A DNA stretch of 64,000 nucleotides from Xanthostigma xanthostigma (GCA_963575645.1 OY754469.1:24818001-24882000), one strand, 5' to 3'; positions 11,916 to 23,634 are shown, counted from the first letter of the stretch. Made by a program: numbers and translations. Notes: generated from the letters alone by a model not told the origin.

Positions 11916-13059
11916 AGAAGTTATGGAATTTCGAAAAAATGGCCCAAAAAAGCGGTTTTTTGCAATTTACTAAAAAACTACTGGACCGATCGGAGCTCAC
12001 AAAAACTCATTCGATTCGTCTTTTTATTGCGCATTTTTTATTTCCCTACACTTAATTTGTCAAATGCATAGTTTTCCCGTAAATCGCCAAAAAGTGATAT
12101 GGACGAAATTTGCCATTTTTTTTAACCATCGTGCGGTGCTCCGATAGGCGTTTAAACTTAATATGTTACTTATATTCGTATTATCTAACAAAATAAAATT
12201 TAAAATCGGCGTTCGCAATTGCACGTGTTTTAGGACACGAATCAGCTAATTCTACCCGACTATTTATATTTGTCGCTTTGCGTAGTGCATCTCTATTAGG
12301 CTTTAAATATTTCAAGGAAAATACTATGGACCAGCTAAATACATGTATGTACTTATAGTTGCCAAAGTTTTTAGACGATCTGGTGGAAGTTTTTAATATT
12401 ACGCAATTAAATCACTGATTCCCCTATTTTGGAGTTAATTTTGCAATAAGTAAACTTCCTGTTGGCTTACAAAATTAGTCTGTCTTATCCATGCCTCGAG
12501 ATATGTGTCAAAAATAACTATCATATTATGTACAGTATATCCTGCAAAAAAATTAGATGCACTTCTTTTGCATATTTTATTTTCTTTATCAGCGGTACAA
12601 CTGTACAGTTTAAGCATTTAAAGTTTTACGTGAAAAATTATACAAGATAGACCTGCGGTTTTAAACCCAGTTATAACGGTCTTAACGAAATTATCAAAAA
12701 AAAGTCAAGACGCGTGCCCTCGTGAAGTTTTATAACTTTTAGCTCGTCCTGATGAAGAAGAAGTTACATACCTACTGATTCAAAGTGCATCTGAAACAGA
12801 CTTCAGCTACTGACGAAACCCAGAATGACAGTGACGACGATTACTGATTTTTTCGTAGTTTATGTTTTATTGTTTATTTTTACAATGTTTAGTTGCATTT
12901 TTAAAGAAATTGAACACTCTCACAAAATCAAACTGAATCTATGTTTAAATTTCATACCTTTTTAAGAATATCGCAAATATTTCAATATTACTTTAGATAC
13001 TGTCATCAAAAAATTTAATACATTTTTGAGAAAACCGCAATTTATCTAAAATTATATTT

Positions 13060-13500
13060 TTAGAGTTCTGTACCACAAAAGAAAACAAGTAACCCTTATA
13101 GGATCACTTCGTTGTCCGTCAGTCTATCTGTCTGTCAAACCTTTTTTCTCAGGAACGCGTGGAGGTATCAAGCTGAAATTATTATCAAATACTCAGGTCT
13201 TCAATTCCATGGAGCTCTGAAAAAATCTTCTTAGTCAACGCAATCAAAAGATACGGCCGTTTATGCCGCATATTTTGACACTCGCCAAGGAATCAAAACC
13301 TATAGGGTACTTCCCGTTGACCTAGAATCATGAAATTTCACAAGAAGCAACGATTTATAGCACAAGTAAAGGGAAAAATCCGAAAAACGTAAATTTGTAG
13401 TTAACTCACAAAAAATAATGTTTCAGTTATCATTTATTTACCTACAAGTTTGTATGGAGCCTTTGGTGCGCGACTCTGACTCGCACTTGGCCGGTTTTTT
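13060..13500 (+). repeat. Dispersed insect repeat ending cgcacttggccggtttttt
   Basis: The segment opens with agagttctgtaccacaaaag, contains gtccgtcagtctatctgtctg-like tracts, and closes with cgactctgactcgcacttgg then ccggtttttt. This tail recurs in many arthropod genomes as a short retroelement-like repeat. It lies inside the hAT element and has no coding capacity. Confidence 0.6.
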
Positions 13501-14903
13501 ATCGCTTTTAAACGCATTTACATAGATTACATTTTAAAAATATTTTGACGGCTATAACTTCGCATACTTCAGTAAATTTCACCCATATTGTACTAAAATA
13601 CATGCTTTCACCCACTCTAAAATGCCCTCTTTTAATATCTGTTTTATTAAAATATTTTTTCCGAGATTACTGCCCCATTATCAGTTTATCTGAAAAGTTT
13701 CAGACTTTTGGTCAGGATTTTTGGTTTCGTGGCCCACTGTGCGTTACCGTAAAAGTTTGGGAACCGCTGATCTAATTACAAATTTTGGAGGAAGTTAAAA
13801 ATTATTAGCTAGCTACTTTTCCACTGATTCCTACGAACAATTTTTAAATTTACGTGAATTTTTTATGTTCTTTTTTTAAGCTTCTATATGTTTTTAGAGC
13901 AGTTGCAGGAAAGGAGAGGTGGTCCAAAAAGTTGTTGAAAGACGTATAGTTTTTTTTTCTAATATAAAGCAATTTTTTTAGATATTTCTGGGGCCTTCCT
14001 TCCGTTTGGACCCTAGACACATGCCTCTGTTGTCTCTGCCTAGTTACGGCCCTGCGTTCCAGTACCAATTCCTGAGTTAGTACTTTGAGTACTGACAATT
14101 TTTATTTAGTTCTAATTCCGAACTGTTCGAAGAATTCTAAAACCGTTTTAAGACTTGACCAACAAACACACCCAATGCTCTCTCTGTGATTAAAACTTCG
14201 CAAAGTCAAAAATTCAAGACTTGAGAGTTCAGTCAGCTCTTCGATTTTGTATTCAGACATTACAAAGGAAATTTTCACGGTGCCTAAAACCCCCACCCCA
14301 AAAACGTTTGATAGCTCTTGGACCAATAGGCTCGCAGCATATTGAGCACAGCTCATGCACAGCCCACGCGTGGACTATAGTGCAAAACACGGGTAGTAGC
14401 GCATATTGAACCGATTCAACGTCCAGCAGTCCCAACCACTTTCTACGTCGGTACTACATGTTTAGGAATCAATTTATGCAAAAAAAATATTTTTTTCACA
14501 CCGCCAGAATTTTCCAGTCAATTCCTGCTTGAATTAGCTATTTGAGCGCTTTTATCGTACTTTTCTGACAAAAGTTTTGTTACATTTGTCGTAACTAGAG
14601 AACCACAGAAATGGTGGCTACATGTTTGCGTTTTATAGAAATAGCAATGTGATTTAGAAACAGGATAAAATCAGTTGTTATTCAACTGAAACACTCTAGT
14701 TATGCTTCACAAATTAGTAACGTAGAACTCTACTTTGTACAGTACTGTATTACGTCTTGACAGTGATAAGAAGCCTTTAATAACATTTTCATCAACATTA
14801 CGGTACTCCACATTAAGATGATGGTAGCCTATATCTGCAGAAAGATTACACGGGTCATAGTGCGGAACTCTGCGAAATCTCCATCATAATGTGTGTATTA
14901 TAA

Positions 14904-15243
14904 TCTATACTAATACATAAAGCTGAAGAGTTTGTTTGTTTGTTTGGTTGAACGCGCTAATCTCAGGAACTACTGGTTCGAATTGAATTTTTTTTTTTGA
15001 TAGCCCAGTTATCGAGGATAGCTATAGGCTATATAATATCACGCTGCGAGCGGAGCATCAATGAAATATGTTGCAAAATATAGCTCAAAATTTGTCCGTC
15101 CGACAAAAACATTTGAACAGTAACTCCGATCATCATGAAAGGATACAGCATTCATCTCGGTAAACTAAGATGAACGTGCGTACTCATGTCCCTCCCCCCT
15201 ATTCGTTCTTTTGCACCCAGGTGAAACCGGGTGGGACCGCTAG
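14904..15243 (+). mobile_element. Non-autonomous Helitron, family H, copy 1
   Basis: This 340-bp element starts TCTATACTAATACATAAAGC directly after A and ends gtgaaaccgggtgggaccgc-tag followed by T. The A|TC...CTAG|T junctions and the GC hairpin (cccaggtgaaaccggg) just before the end are Helitron hallmarks, and there is no target duplication. Three relatives lie at 23635, 35573 and 54059. Confidence 0.8.
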
Positions 15244-15473
15244 TATAATATATACGAATGGGTATCTTGTAGTTATATAAACAAAAAAAACACTATTTAA
15301 CGATATAACGCTAATAGTTTGCTCAGATGTAGTCAGAAAATATCGGATTCGAATCCCGATGTTAGTAGTCACATTATAGAATTCTTTCTGCTGGTTCCCA
15401 CCGCTACAATTCAGCTCTACAATAAGCCCTACCCATGTTGACATTACATTGTACACTAGAATTCGCCAAGAAT

Positions 15474-15905
15474 AGGTCTTGCACTGGCTCCGAAGAAAAC
15501 TGAAATGGTGGTCATAGCAGGGAGAAGGAAACTGTCACCCATCGCCTTTACCGTGAACGGGCTTGTCATACAAGCGGTTGAGCGTATAAAATACCTCTGG
15601 CTTGACCAAGGATGCACCTTCTAAGCCCAAGTCCGGGATGGAGCGGTGAAAGCGGGAAGAGCCACCTCAGGACCTGTCGTCTGATGGCTAACATTGGAGG
15701 ACCGAGCCCTGGTAAGCGAGAAGTGTAGTCTAGCTTCTGTGGTCGCGTCCATCTTACTGTATAGCGCAGTTATATGGAAGCGAGCATTGGAAACGGCTCA
15801 GGCACGTAACTACCTAGAAAGAGTGCATATGCAGCGCATATAGAACGGTGTCCGCTGAGGCGGTTTTCGTTGACGCCGGCACCATTCTATGTCATTGCTT
15901 GCAAA
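15474..15905 (+). pseudogene. R1-clade LINE reverse transcriptase, C-terminal relic
   Basis: Conceptual translation gives LALAPKKTEMVVIAGRRKL, AVERIKYLWLDQGCTF and, after stops and frame changes, SEKCSLASVVASILLYSAV. These are the thumb and post-reverse-transcriptase blocks typical of R1-type non-LTR retrotransposons (KTE..., IKYLGVWLD, SILLYGAPVW). At least three in-frame stops make it dead. It is a 5'-truncated fragment lacking the catalytic YADD box. Confidence 0.75.
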
Positions 15906-16875
15906 AGAGAGATTTTCCCATCATTAAAAAAAGGTTCCGAAGGTATGTTATCAGTATTACCACAATGTAATTTGCGTTAGATCTATTTATTAACCGTTTC
16001 TCATAAAGGAAAAAGTCATCGATTTAGGCAATTTTATTTAGTGAAACTAGAAAAGAAGCATTACACGCCATTTTATCTCATCGCAATATCTTCTGAGATA
16101 TTAAATTCTGAAAATGTAAGCCATTCGCATTGCAGTATGTATATGTACACTATGTACATATTATTATCCGAACTTATTGTCAACGCACTGAACTATTTGT
16201 TTGATATGCTGTATGTATTGTAGAGCGTACGTACGGCAAAACTATTATTTTTATATAACTGTACTCTGTATAATTCGTAACATAATATTTAATAATTATT
16301 CAAATACAAAAAGGGTCATTGCGAACAAACTAAAAACTAACATTTTTTGTGAACAATTTTTGGAGATTCATTCTAAATATCGTCGCTCTTCAATAGTCGA
16401 ACAAATAAATTTTTGTTAATTGTTAAAATATTTTTTCATTTATTTTTCGGCCTTCCTAACAAAACACTGTACAATATTATTTTTTCATTATTTTGATAAT
16501 CATAAATAATTTTGAAAGATTGTATAAAAAGCGAATAATCCGGATTGAAACGTTAATGTATTAATTTTATATTTTTTGTTAATATATTGTCTGAAAAATT
16601 GGTCGATAATTTTATTTATTGTTCAATGTGTACATGTATAATATATTACCGAGTGAATGACTTACAATTTCAAAATTTTATCTGAGATGTAATGATGAGC
16701 AAAACTGTTATTTTCTATAAGACGCTTAGTAATTTTATTTATTAAGTATAACAAATTTGAAATAATCAGTTTTTTTAGCTCTTTCTCGGTTCACCTTGAA
16801 CTCACTCTGGAGATAGGCGGAGCGCTACGAAACGAGAATGTGAGTGGTATTTCTTAATCATTTTTAAATATTTAA

Positions 16876-16941
16876 AAGAACCGTAGATACTCATTTGGAC
16901 TACAATAATTATTGTAGTCCAAACGAGTATCTACGGTTCTT
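16876..16941. repeat. 66-bp near-perfect palindrome
   Basis: Two 33-bp arms (16876-16908 and 16909-16941) meet with no spacer and differ at one position. The outer end reads aagaaccgtagatactc. No ORF is present. Confidence 0.9.
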
Positions 16942-16943
16942 AC

Positions 16944-16989
16944 AAAAAATAAAAATCTTACTATTATAATAGTAAGATTTTTATTTTTT
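16944..16989. repeat. 46-bp perfect palindrome next to the preceding one
   Basis: Two 23-bp arms (core aaaatcttactatta) meet with no spacer. It sits two bases after the 66-bp palindrome, so two unrelated cruciform-capable sequences are back to back. Confidence 0.9.
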
Positions 16990-17384
16990 AAATTACGGCT
17001 AAATCGATTTCTTCAAAGTATTTAGTATTAAAAATCAATTTTGGAGGTGTGATTACAATTCAATTTTTCCATAATTATTATGTAAATAAAGTCTTCAAGA
17101 TGAATAAAGAAATTACTAATAGATCTCGTTTAGATATTGTTTACAATTTAAATTCGTTATTAGTATTTTAGCCACAAGGCGTCGGTCGGTTGTTGGGACC
17201 TAGGGGTCGGACCAAAATTTTTCGACGTTTCATAGCCTCCAGAACACTGTGACACCATTTTTGGAAATGTTTATATGGACTAAAAATATTAAAATGATTT
17301 TTTATAATTTTTCATGTCTGTCGAATGACAAAATTAGATTTTGGCCCAGAGGACCATAAAAGAGGATCCAACTTTAAAATTTTA

Positions 17385-17870
17385 ATTGGAAATATTGTAC
17401 AATAAATATCTAAATTTGAAATGACAAACTTACTTTTACCTAAAATATTTCTTTTGAGAAGAAAATTTACTAATTGATATTTCATCGGACCCTAAAGCTC
17501 GATTTTGACCTTAAGGCCTCTTTGTAGGGCCTCTAAAAAGGTCTAAAGGGTTTAAAGTTGAATTTTTTTCGAGTTGAAATTTTACAAAATAGAACTTCAT
17601 TGGGCCCTAGGAGTCTAGGACCCAATTTAGAACTTTGTAGAATTTCATTCCGAAAAAAGTATTTAAGATAATATTAAGTAATTGAATTCTAATAAAAATT
17701 TATTCAACTCTTAACCATTTTAGACCTTTTTAGGGACCCTACAAAGGGGCCTTAAGGTTCAAAATCGAGCTTTAAGGACCTATGAAATATCGATTAGTGC
17801 TCCTCAAAACGAATATTTTAGGTAAAAGTAAGAATCCTTTCAAATTTAGATATTTATTGTACAAGGTTTA
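17385..17870. repeat. Inverted repeat with arms of about 180 bp
   Basis: The left arm (gtacaataaatatctaaattt through the ggcctctttgtagggcctct block, about 17397-17570) is mirrored by the right arm (about 17700-17868: ccctacaaaggggcc through aaatttagatatttattgta). The arms are clearly diverged. Flanks contain gggcccta and ggacccaat motifs. It is probably an old foldback element. Confidence 0.7.
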
Positions 17871-18004
17871 TTTTATTGGGTGCCGACGTCAGATTGATAA
17901 TATTTAAATTAAGAAAAAAATATTATTTTAAGGGTTATATTCAGAGGTAAAGTTTCTTTTATTTTATCCATAAAGTTAATTTCACGTAATAAAGCCACAA
18001 TTCC

Positions 18005-18067
18005 TGTATTAGCAAATACACTATATTATTGTCGGCACGATTTAACGCTGCGACCCGAGTTTTTTTT
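18005..18067. repeat. Short dispersed repeat with an inverted partner at 56668-56722
   Basis: Blocks ttagcaaatacactata, gtcggca and gctgcgacccgagtttttt occur here in the same order as in the reverse complement of 56668-56722. The family is unidentified. Confidence 0.6.
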
Positions 18068-18576
18068 CAATTTTATTCGATATAAATTATAGCTAAAAAT
18101 GTAAAAGATTTAAGATCTGAAGATATCTATGATACGACAGCGGCTCATTTATTAAATTTCTTTTTTGATATGAGATTTTTCCTAAATTTGTGACACACAA
18201 ATAAATTCAAAATATAATTATTGATTATTAAACTTTAAATTATTTGAAATTACGGACATTTAACTTCACATATAATATCTATTTTTAGATAAGTTTATAA
18301 AAATAAAAGAATTTTCAAAAGAAAAGACGAACTATTTGAATAAACTGCATTGTTAACGAGTTAGTTTATTCATGACTAACTAGTTTCCGTGGCTCCGTAC
18401 GCGATTGAGATGAAACAATGTTTTATACAATAAACAATAGTATGTAGTGGAGTCTTCGGGTCCACCGTATTACAGTACTATTTGTCGGACGCCTGCAATT
18501 TTTGGTATTTATCATCTAAAATTAGCGGACAATTGACATTTTTTTTACTTTATAGATTAAATATTTAACCCCCTTA

Positions 18577-18786
18577 GGCCTAGTTTATATGAGAGGCGTT
18601 CAACGCGCGTTGGCCCAACGCGCGTTTACAGTTTCTATACAATTGTATAGAACTGTTTATATGATAACGCGCGTTGGTGGCGCGTTGAACGCGCGTTATC
18701 ATATAAACAGTTCTATACAATTGTATAGAAACTGTAAACGCGCGTTGGGCCAACGCGCGTTGAACGCCTCTCATATAAACTAGGCC
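18577..18786. mobile_element. 210-bp PIF/Harbinger-like MITE, nested palindrome
   Basis: The element runs GGCCTAGTTTATATG...CATATAAACTAGGCC and is flanked on both sides by TTA (18574-18576 and 18787-18789), a PIF/Harbinger-type target duplication. The arms of about 95 bp are essentially perfect and only about 15 central bases break symmetry. Each arm holds smaller palindromes (ctatacaattgtatag; cgcgcgttggcccaacgcgcg). It is far richer in CG dinucleotides than its AT-rich surroundings. Mirror-image 64-codon frames on the two strands follow from the symmetry and are not genes. Confidence 0.85.
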
Positions 18787-18871
18787 TTAGACGATGAATT
18801 TTTAAAAATCCTTTCTTAGTGCTCACTGCGTTACTATAAAATCGTTATATAAGGAACTTCTGTGCAAAATA

Positions 18872-19839
18872 GGTCATGTGGGTCAAGTGTGCGCATTTAA
18901 ACTTTGGCGCTTCAAAAACTCGAAAATTATTTGTAGAATGAAACAAAACTGTGTTAATTAGTAAGACTGTTTATTTGCAATCAACTTAGACACAATAATA
19001 GTATTGTCAGTAGCTTATATTTTAAGAAAACTATAGAAAACAAAGACCGTTCTTTACGCGCACACTTGCCCCAGTGTAGGGGTATGTGTGCGCAGCACTG
19101 TGGGTAAGTGTACGCAACAACAAAAAAAGAAATAATGAGCTATATATTTTTAGAACATAAACAATATTATATAATTATTAAAATTTTCATCATAGGTACT
19201 TAAAGTAATCAACATAATAATCATCTTAAATCAAAATATGAGATCAACTTGAACTTAGAAATCCTTATCTACTTCGTCATACATGTATCACAAATAAAAG
19301 TGCCGTGTTCTAAGCTGGTGCACTGTTCGTGCCACCAGGCTCCACAAAGGCTACATTCAATCCAGTCTCGAGGCATTTTGAATTTATATTTGTACTCTGA
19401 AACAAAACATAGCAAATGTACAAAGATATGCATGCGCACACTTACACGGCAGGTTTCTGCGCACACTTAACCCAAACCATCGAAACAGAATTGTATGAAT
19501 GTCGTTGATTGTTGCGTCATCATAACAACTTAAACACTGGCAAATAACAAACTAGATATTATGTTGCACTTGATAGCAAATAGCATATTTATAAAAAGTT
19601 TACATGACTACAAAAGATTACGCGTCAAATGTGACAAAATATCTTAAATATTTTAGCAAAAATCTTCATTTACCTGTCAGATCAAAATGGCACGCGAGCA
19701 GCCGCTGTGATGCGAGCGCTTCGCAGGACATCCCGCGGGGTACTCGAGAGGGGGGTGGGCGTTCCTTAGCTCTATATAGTTTTCGAGATATTTTGAATGC
19801 GCACACTTAGACGCTGCGCACACTTGACCCACATGACTC
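18872..19839. mobile_element. Pogo-like element with terminal-motif array
   Basis: The ends GGTCATGTGGGTCAAGTG and, inverted, GAGTCATGTGGGTCAAGTG lie beside TA (18870-18871 and 19840-19841), matching a pogo/Tc1-type TA target. The terminal motif TGCGCACACTT(NN)CCC occurs about eight times in both orientations: near 18885, 19058, 19085, 19108, 19434, 19461, 19797 and 19815. Such arrays can act as transposase-binding sites. A minus-strand zinc-finger relic (19269-19466) is the only protein trace. It is best read as an internally deleted derivative of an autonomous element. Confidence 0.7.
19269..19466 (-). pseudogene. C-terminal PHD-like zinc finger of a pogo/Tigger-type transposase
   Basis: The frame ends in WIECSLCGAWWHEQCTS then FICDTCMTK and a stop. 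The spacing C-x2-C...W-x-H-x2-C...C-x2-C is a compact PHD-like finger. This type of tail closes many pogo/Jerky-family DDE transposases of insects. The catalytic DDE core is absent from the element. The part upstream of about residue 28 reads as non-coding and may be a relic intron or a junction. Its place inside a TA-flanked element with matching ends supports the assignment. Confidence 0.6.
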
Positions 19840-20359
19840 TATCATGCTTCTTGACCCACCGGTTTAGGCTGTGCGTCGTCAGTCTTACAGTTTTATTAAG
19901 TACTTAGATTCGACACAGCAAAAGTGGACGGAGTGAGGAATACTCTTAAATCCTACACGCATGATTTAATTAACATGATTCAGTTGGTTCCTTCAGCATT
20001 ATGCTTAGTGCTGACACCGATACGTGTCATGTCTCCTAATCAAGAAAGTGTTAAAAACCATATAATTTTGGTAGAAAGCTTTCTTGGTGCCGATGTTAAT
20101 AAATAACTGTTATTGTTGTTTCATCTAATCACTTGTCAGAAAAAGATAAAGCCTGTATTATAAAATACAATAAATCTCTATTTTGTTGAAGTTCAGCCGA
20201 TGGCTGTTAACCAATAGCTCAAAACTTACTTTTCTATTAAGGTCTACTTTCCCCTAACGATTAAGATTTTTGAAATCAGCGACATTTCAGCTCTGGTTTC
20301 CTCTTGTAAAATAAAAATTATTCAACATTAGAAATTATCAGTTGTTCGAAACTTCTTAT

Positions 20360-20686
20360 ATGAACGATAACATTTTTAATGAATGGATGTTAACCCCCGT
20401 TTGGCAACAATGGACTGTTATGCATGTGTACATAGAACAAACAGTCAACGCACAGCGTCGCGATGCCGCGTACATGTTCATAATGGCGTTGGCGGTTTTG
20501 TTTACACGGGTTCGGCCGTCGTGTTGTGAGAACATTTTTAAACTATATACGTTACAGTTACACAATCTTATATACTTATTGTTTGAGCAGCACGTAAATC
20601 GAACGTTGAAAAATAGCATCGCTGTTAATACATTTTTGACGTTGAAACAAATATACGAAGTTGCAACAATCACAACTGTGCTTTAA
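20360..20686 (+). CDS. Orphan 108-residue ORF of unknown origin
   Basis: The frame is intronless and opens at ATG 20360; an in-frame TTG lies at 20342. It encodes about 108 residues with a Trp-rich start (NEWMLTPVWQQW), a hydrophobic segment (MFIMALAVLF, about residues 39-48), a CC pair and a Leu-rich C-terminal half. G+C is visibly higher than in the flanking DNA. Residue use looks protein-like and the frame has no stop in AT-rich surroundings. An AATAAA-like signal (taataaag) follows near 20743. The opposite strand is also open over the same span, which weakens the case. I do not recognise the family. A captured foreign gene, possibly from a large DNA virus, is one speculation and a chance ORF another. 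Confidence 0.35.
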   Translation: MNDNIFNEWMLTPVWQQWTVMHVYIEQTVNAQRRDAAYMFIMALAVLFTRVRPSCCENIFKLYTLQLHNLIYLLFEQHVNRTLKNSIAVNTFLTLKQIYEVATITTVL

Positions 20687-20816
20687 CGGCAAATAGATAT
20701 GAACCGTTTTCAATTGCTTTCACGAAAATAACGACTAAAATATACTAATAAAGGTTACAAATTCTACCCAGTAGTGTCGTCCCACATTATTACTACATTA
20801 GTTTTAAGGCCACTGC

Positions 20817-21234
20817 ACACGAGGCTAGAAACGCTGCTAAATTCCTTGCTAGATTTGCCTACTAGTTTTCTAGCGTTTTCTTGATTGCTGTTAAGTGCTC
20901 GCTTCACACGAGATTATTTTTCAAGCGTGTTTTGTCATTGTGGATAGATCTGGTGCGCCCGAAGTGACAGTTCGAATATAAACACAGAGCAAAACGTGTC
21001 TGTTGTCTGGCAGAATGACGCCATGTGAGTGTCCACGTGAAGATACTGCTTCCTGATTGGTTCTTGCTCACACCTAGTAGCAAATCTAGTAGGGAAAATA
21101 GCCCCTGTTCTAATTTTAAAACCTATCTTCTGAGCTAGCAAGGCAGCCCGCAGTGACGTCATTTCCAGCTTCGTACCCAACCTACCGGCTATCAGAACTC
21201 CTAGCAGCATTTCTAGCCTCGTGTGCAGCGGCCT
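20817..21234. mobile_element. 418-bp PIF-like MITE, copy 1
   Basis: The ends AGGCCACTGCACACGAGGCT and, inverted, AGGCCGCTGCACACGAGGCT form long terminal repeats flanked by TTA (20814-20816 and 21235-21237). CTAG-containing words recur in the subterminal parts. The right half matches 52625-52831. No transposase is present. Confidence 0.85.
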
Positions 21235-21321
21235 TTATTTTTTGTTATACATTACAGCATATTATGAACAACTTTTTTGAATCTTTTTCTATAATAAAAA
21301 TTCCCAAACGAGTATTTTCAA

Positions 21322-22880
21322 TATAGTGCAGTAGTTTGGTGCCAACAAAAGAGGTTACCTGGAAAGTTTTCCGGAAGTTTCGAAAATTCGTGGTTTTATA
21401 AATTTTGATTTGCTCTTTCCGAATTTCTACTTTGCCACCTCGTATCTTTGCCGCTCACGCCACCATATTGGAAAAATGGCGCCTAAAAACAGTTATTTTA
21501 CAATATCTCCTTCCCGAGTCATTTTTAGAAAAATATGAACAGCGCATTTGGAAAGAACGGAAAATTTTACGAAAGAAACATGTGAAACATGTATTTTTAA
21601 CATAAAATTCGAGCGAGCAGAAATTTGTTAACTAAGGTCACAAATTGACACGCGTCGATCGCCTGCTTAGATTGCAATAGGCTTGTGGGAGCGGGCGCGC
21701 TGTACGGAAATGACTATAACTTTTGACTGGGACAAGCAAATGATATGAAGCAAATTGCAGATGAAAAAGTATCACTTTCTTGAAGTATTACGTGTGTTCC
21801 AAAAAAATTTTAAGTACTTAACAGTTATATATGTATAGCTTGACATTGGAGAACTGCGTAGGTTTTCAATTATTTGACAAAATTCGATGCAACATTTGTT
21901 GAAAAAAAAATATTTTGATAGCATACTTAAAGGGTATGTCTAAAATTCTTCTTTAGCCAAAAAAAATAGAAAAGATTATTTTCGGAAATCAGGCCAATTT
22001 TGAAAATAGCCGTTTTCCGCTGCAGGCACATCTGCTTGTGAATGTTGCAACTTTTAAATGTGATATTGATACTTTATAAGTAGTTATTTTCAAGCTTAAG
22101 ATATGTACTACATCAGTTACAATTATCTATTTTGAACTACATATACGTTTTAATGTTTTTTTTTTTTATTCAAATTAAGACGTACCTACTTAACATTTTC
22201 GAATGAAAACAAAGAAAAACCGCGTGTTAAAAATTTAAATAAATTAGAAAATAAATTTTTCTAATTATCTTGGCTGAAGAAGTATTTTAGACAAAACCTT
22301 TAAGTATGCTATCAAAGTATTTTTTTTCAACAAATGTTTTATCGTATTTTGTCAAATAATTGAAAACTTACGCAGTGCTCCTATATAAAGCTACATATTA
22401 TATAATTGTTCAAGTACTTCAAGAAAATGATACTTTTTCATCAGAAATTCATGGTTTTATATAATTTGCTTATCCCAGTCAAAAGTTACAACCATTTCCG
22501 TACAGCGCGCGCGCTCACACAAGTCTATTGCAATCTGAGCAGGCGATCGACGCGTGTCAATTTGTGACCTTAGTTAACAAATTTCTGCTCGCTCGAATTT
22601 CATGTGAAAAATACATGTTACACAATATGTTCCCTTCGTAAAATTGTCCGTTCTTCCAATGACGCTATTTGTATTTTTCTAAAAATGAGCCGGGAAGGAG
22701 ATATTGTCAAAAAACTGTTTCTAGACGCCATTTTCCCAATATCGCGGCGCGAGTGGCAAAGATACGAGGTGGCAAAGTAGAAATTCGGAAAGAGCTCATC
22801 AAAATCTATAAAACCACCAATTTTCAAAACTCCCGGAAAACTTTACAGGTAAAACTACCAAATGACTGTAGGTACTAATA
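21322..22880. mobile_element. 1.55-kb foldback element
   Basis: The left arm (21322 to about 21985) is mirrored by the right arm (about 22250-22880), and the AT-rich spacer is about 265 bp. Recognisable mirrored blocks include gcgagcagaaatttgttaac, cacgcgtcgatcgcctgct and tttgccacctcgtatctttg. The outer ends resemble agtagtttggt...accaaatgact. The arms have diverged by substitutions and small indels. Target duplication is not certain. Confidence 0.75.
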
Positions 22881-23634
22881 GACTTTTTACACATTAGGTA
22901 TTTTTTGTAGATTTAAGCCTCACTTAAATATATTTAAACCACAAAAATAAAAAAAAAAAATTTAAAAACGGCTTCCAAGTTCCAGTATAGGACTTTTTTT
23001 AATTCGCGCAAAAACGCCAAGTCAGTGACCTGACGTTGCAGCATCGAAATTTCATAAAGAAGTTTCAAAAACACATAATAATTAGCACAATAGTCTGTCA
23101 TTCAACAAATAGTGAGAATCCTTGAAAAAAAAAGTACTGTGTCATGTTTTGTACCTACCTATATGTACCCGTCCATCCAACTTTATAAAGGTTCAAAACA
23201 AACAAATTTCAACTGTGCCTTATTATATTATGTTGAGAAAACTAAGAAAAAACTGGAATAAGATGGAGGAAACACTTGGAGATAACAATTATAAGTGATC
23301 AATGAATTACCTATTATTGAGCACTGATTTGTTGTTTCAAATTACGTTAAGTTTCACTTTAAGATTTTTCGTAAAAAAAAGATACTTATATTTTAAACAA
23401 ACGTTTCAGTATTTTCCCATATTTTGTTAATTAAATATTAACATAATATCGAATTTTAGTTTTTATGCAAGTTCTCGATTAAGCGATTTTTTATGGTTTA
23501 ATATTGAACACACTGTGAACACTCATGATTTTTCAAATTTTAATATCATGATAAAAACATATTACAATTTTGACAAACAATATTTTCCTTTGAAATTCTT
23601 TAAAAGCCAGTTCCACTGTAGTACATATTAAATA

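Larger units (their letters stand above)
11128..13769. mobile_element. 2.64-kb hAT-type element, non-autonomous
   Basis: The left end CAGCGATTTCTAAAA and the inverted right end CAGCGGTTCCCAAAC match the hAT consensus CAGNGGTTC. Flanking octamers CTCTAATT (11120-11127) and ATCTAATT (13770-13777) agree at seven of eight bases, consistent with an 8-bp hAT target duplication. Inside are a long inverted repeat (11281-11915) and, at 13060-13500, another dispersed repeat. No hAT transposase is readable. A short acidic peptide end near 12800-12846 (ETQNDSDDDY then stop) may be a coding relic of unknown origin. Confidence 0.7.

Noticed and set aside
18580-18783. Identical 64-codon frames on opposite strands
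   Set aside because: They are produced by the perfect palindrome of the MITE at 18577-18786.
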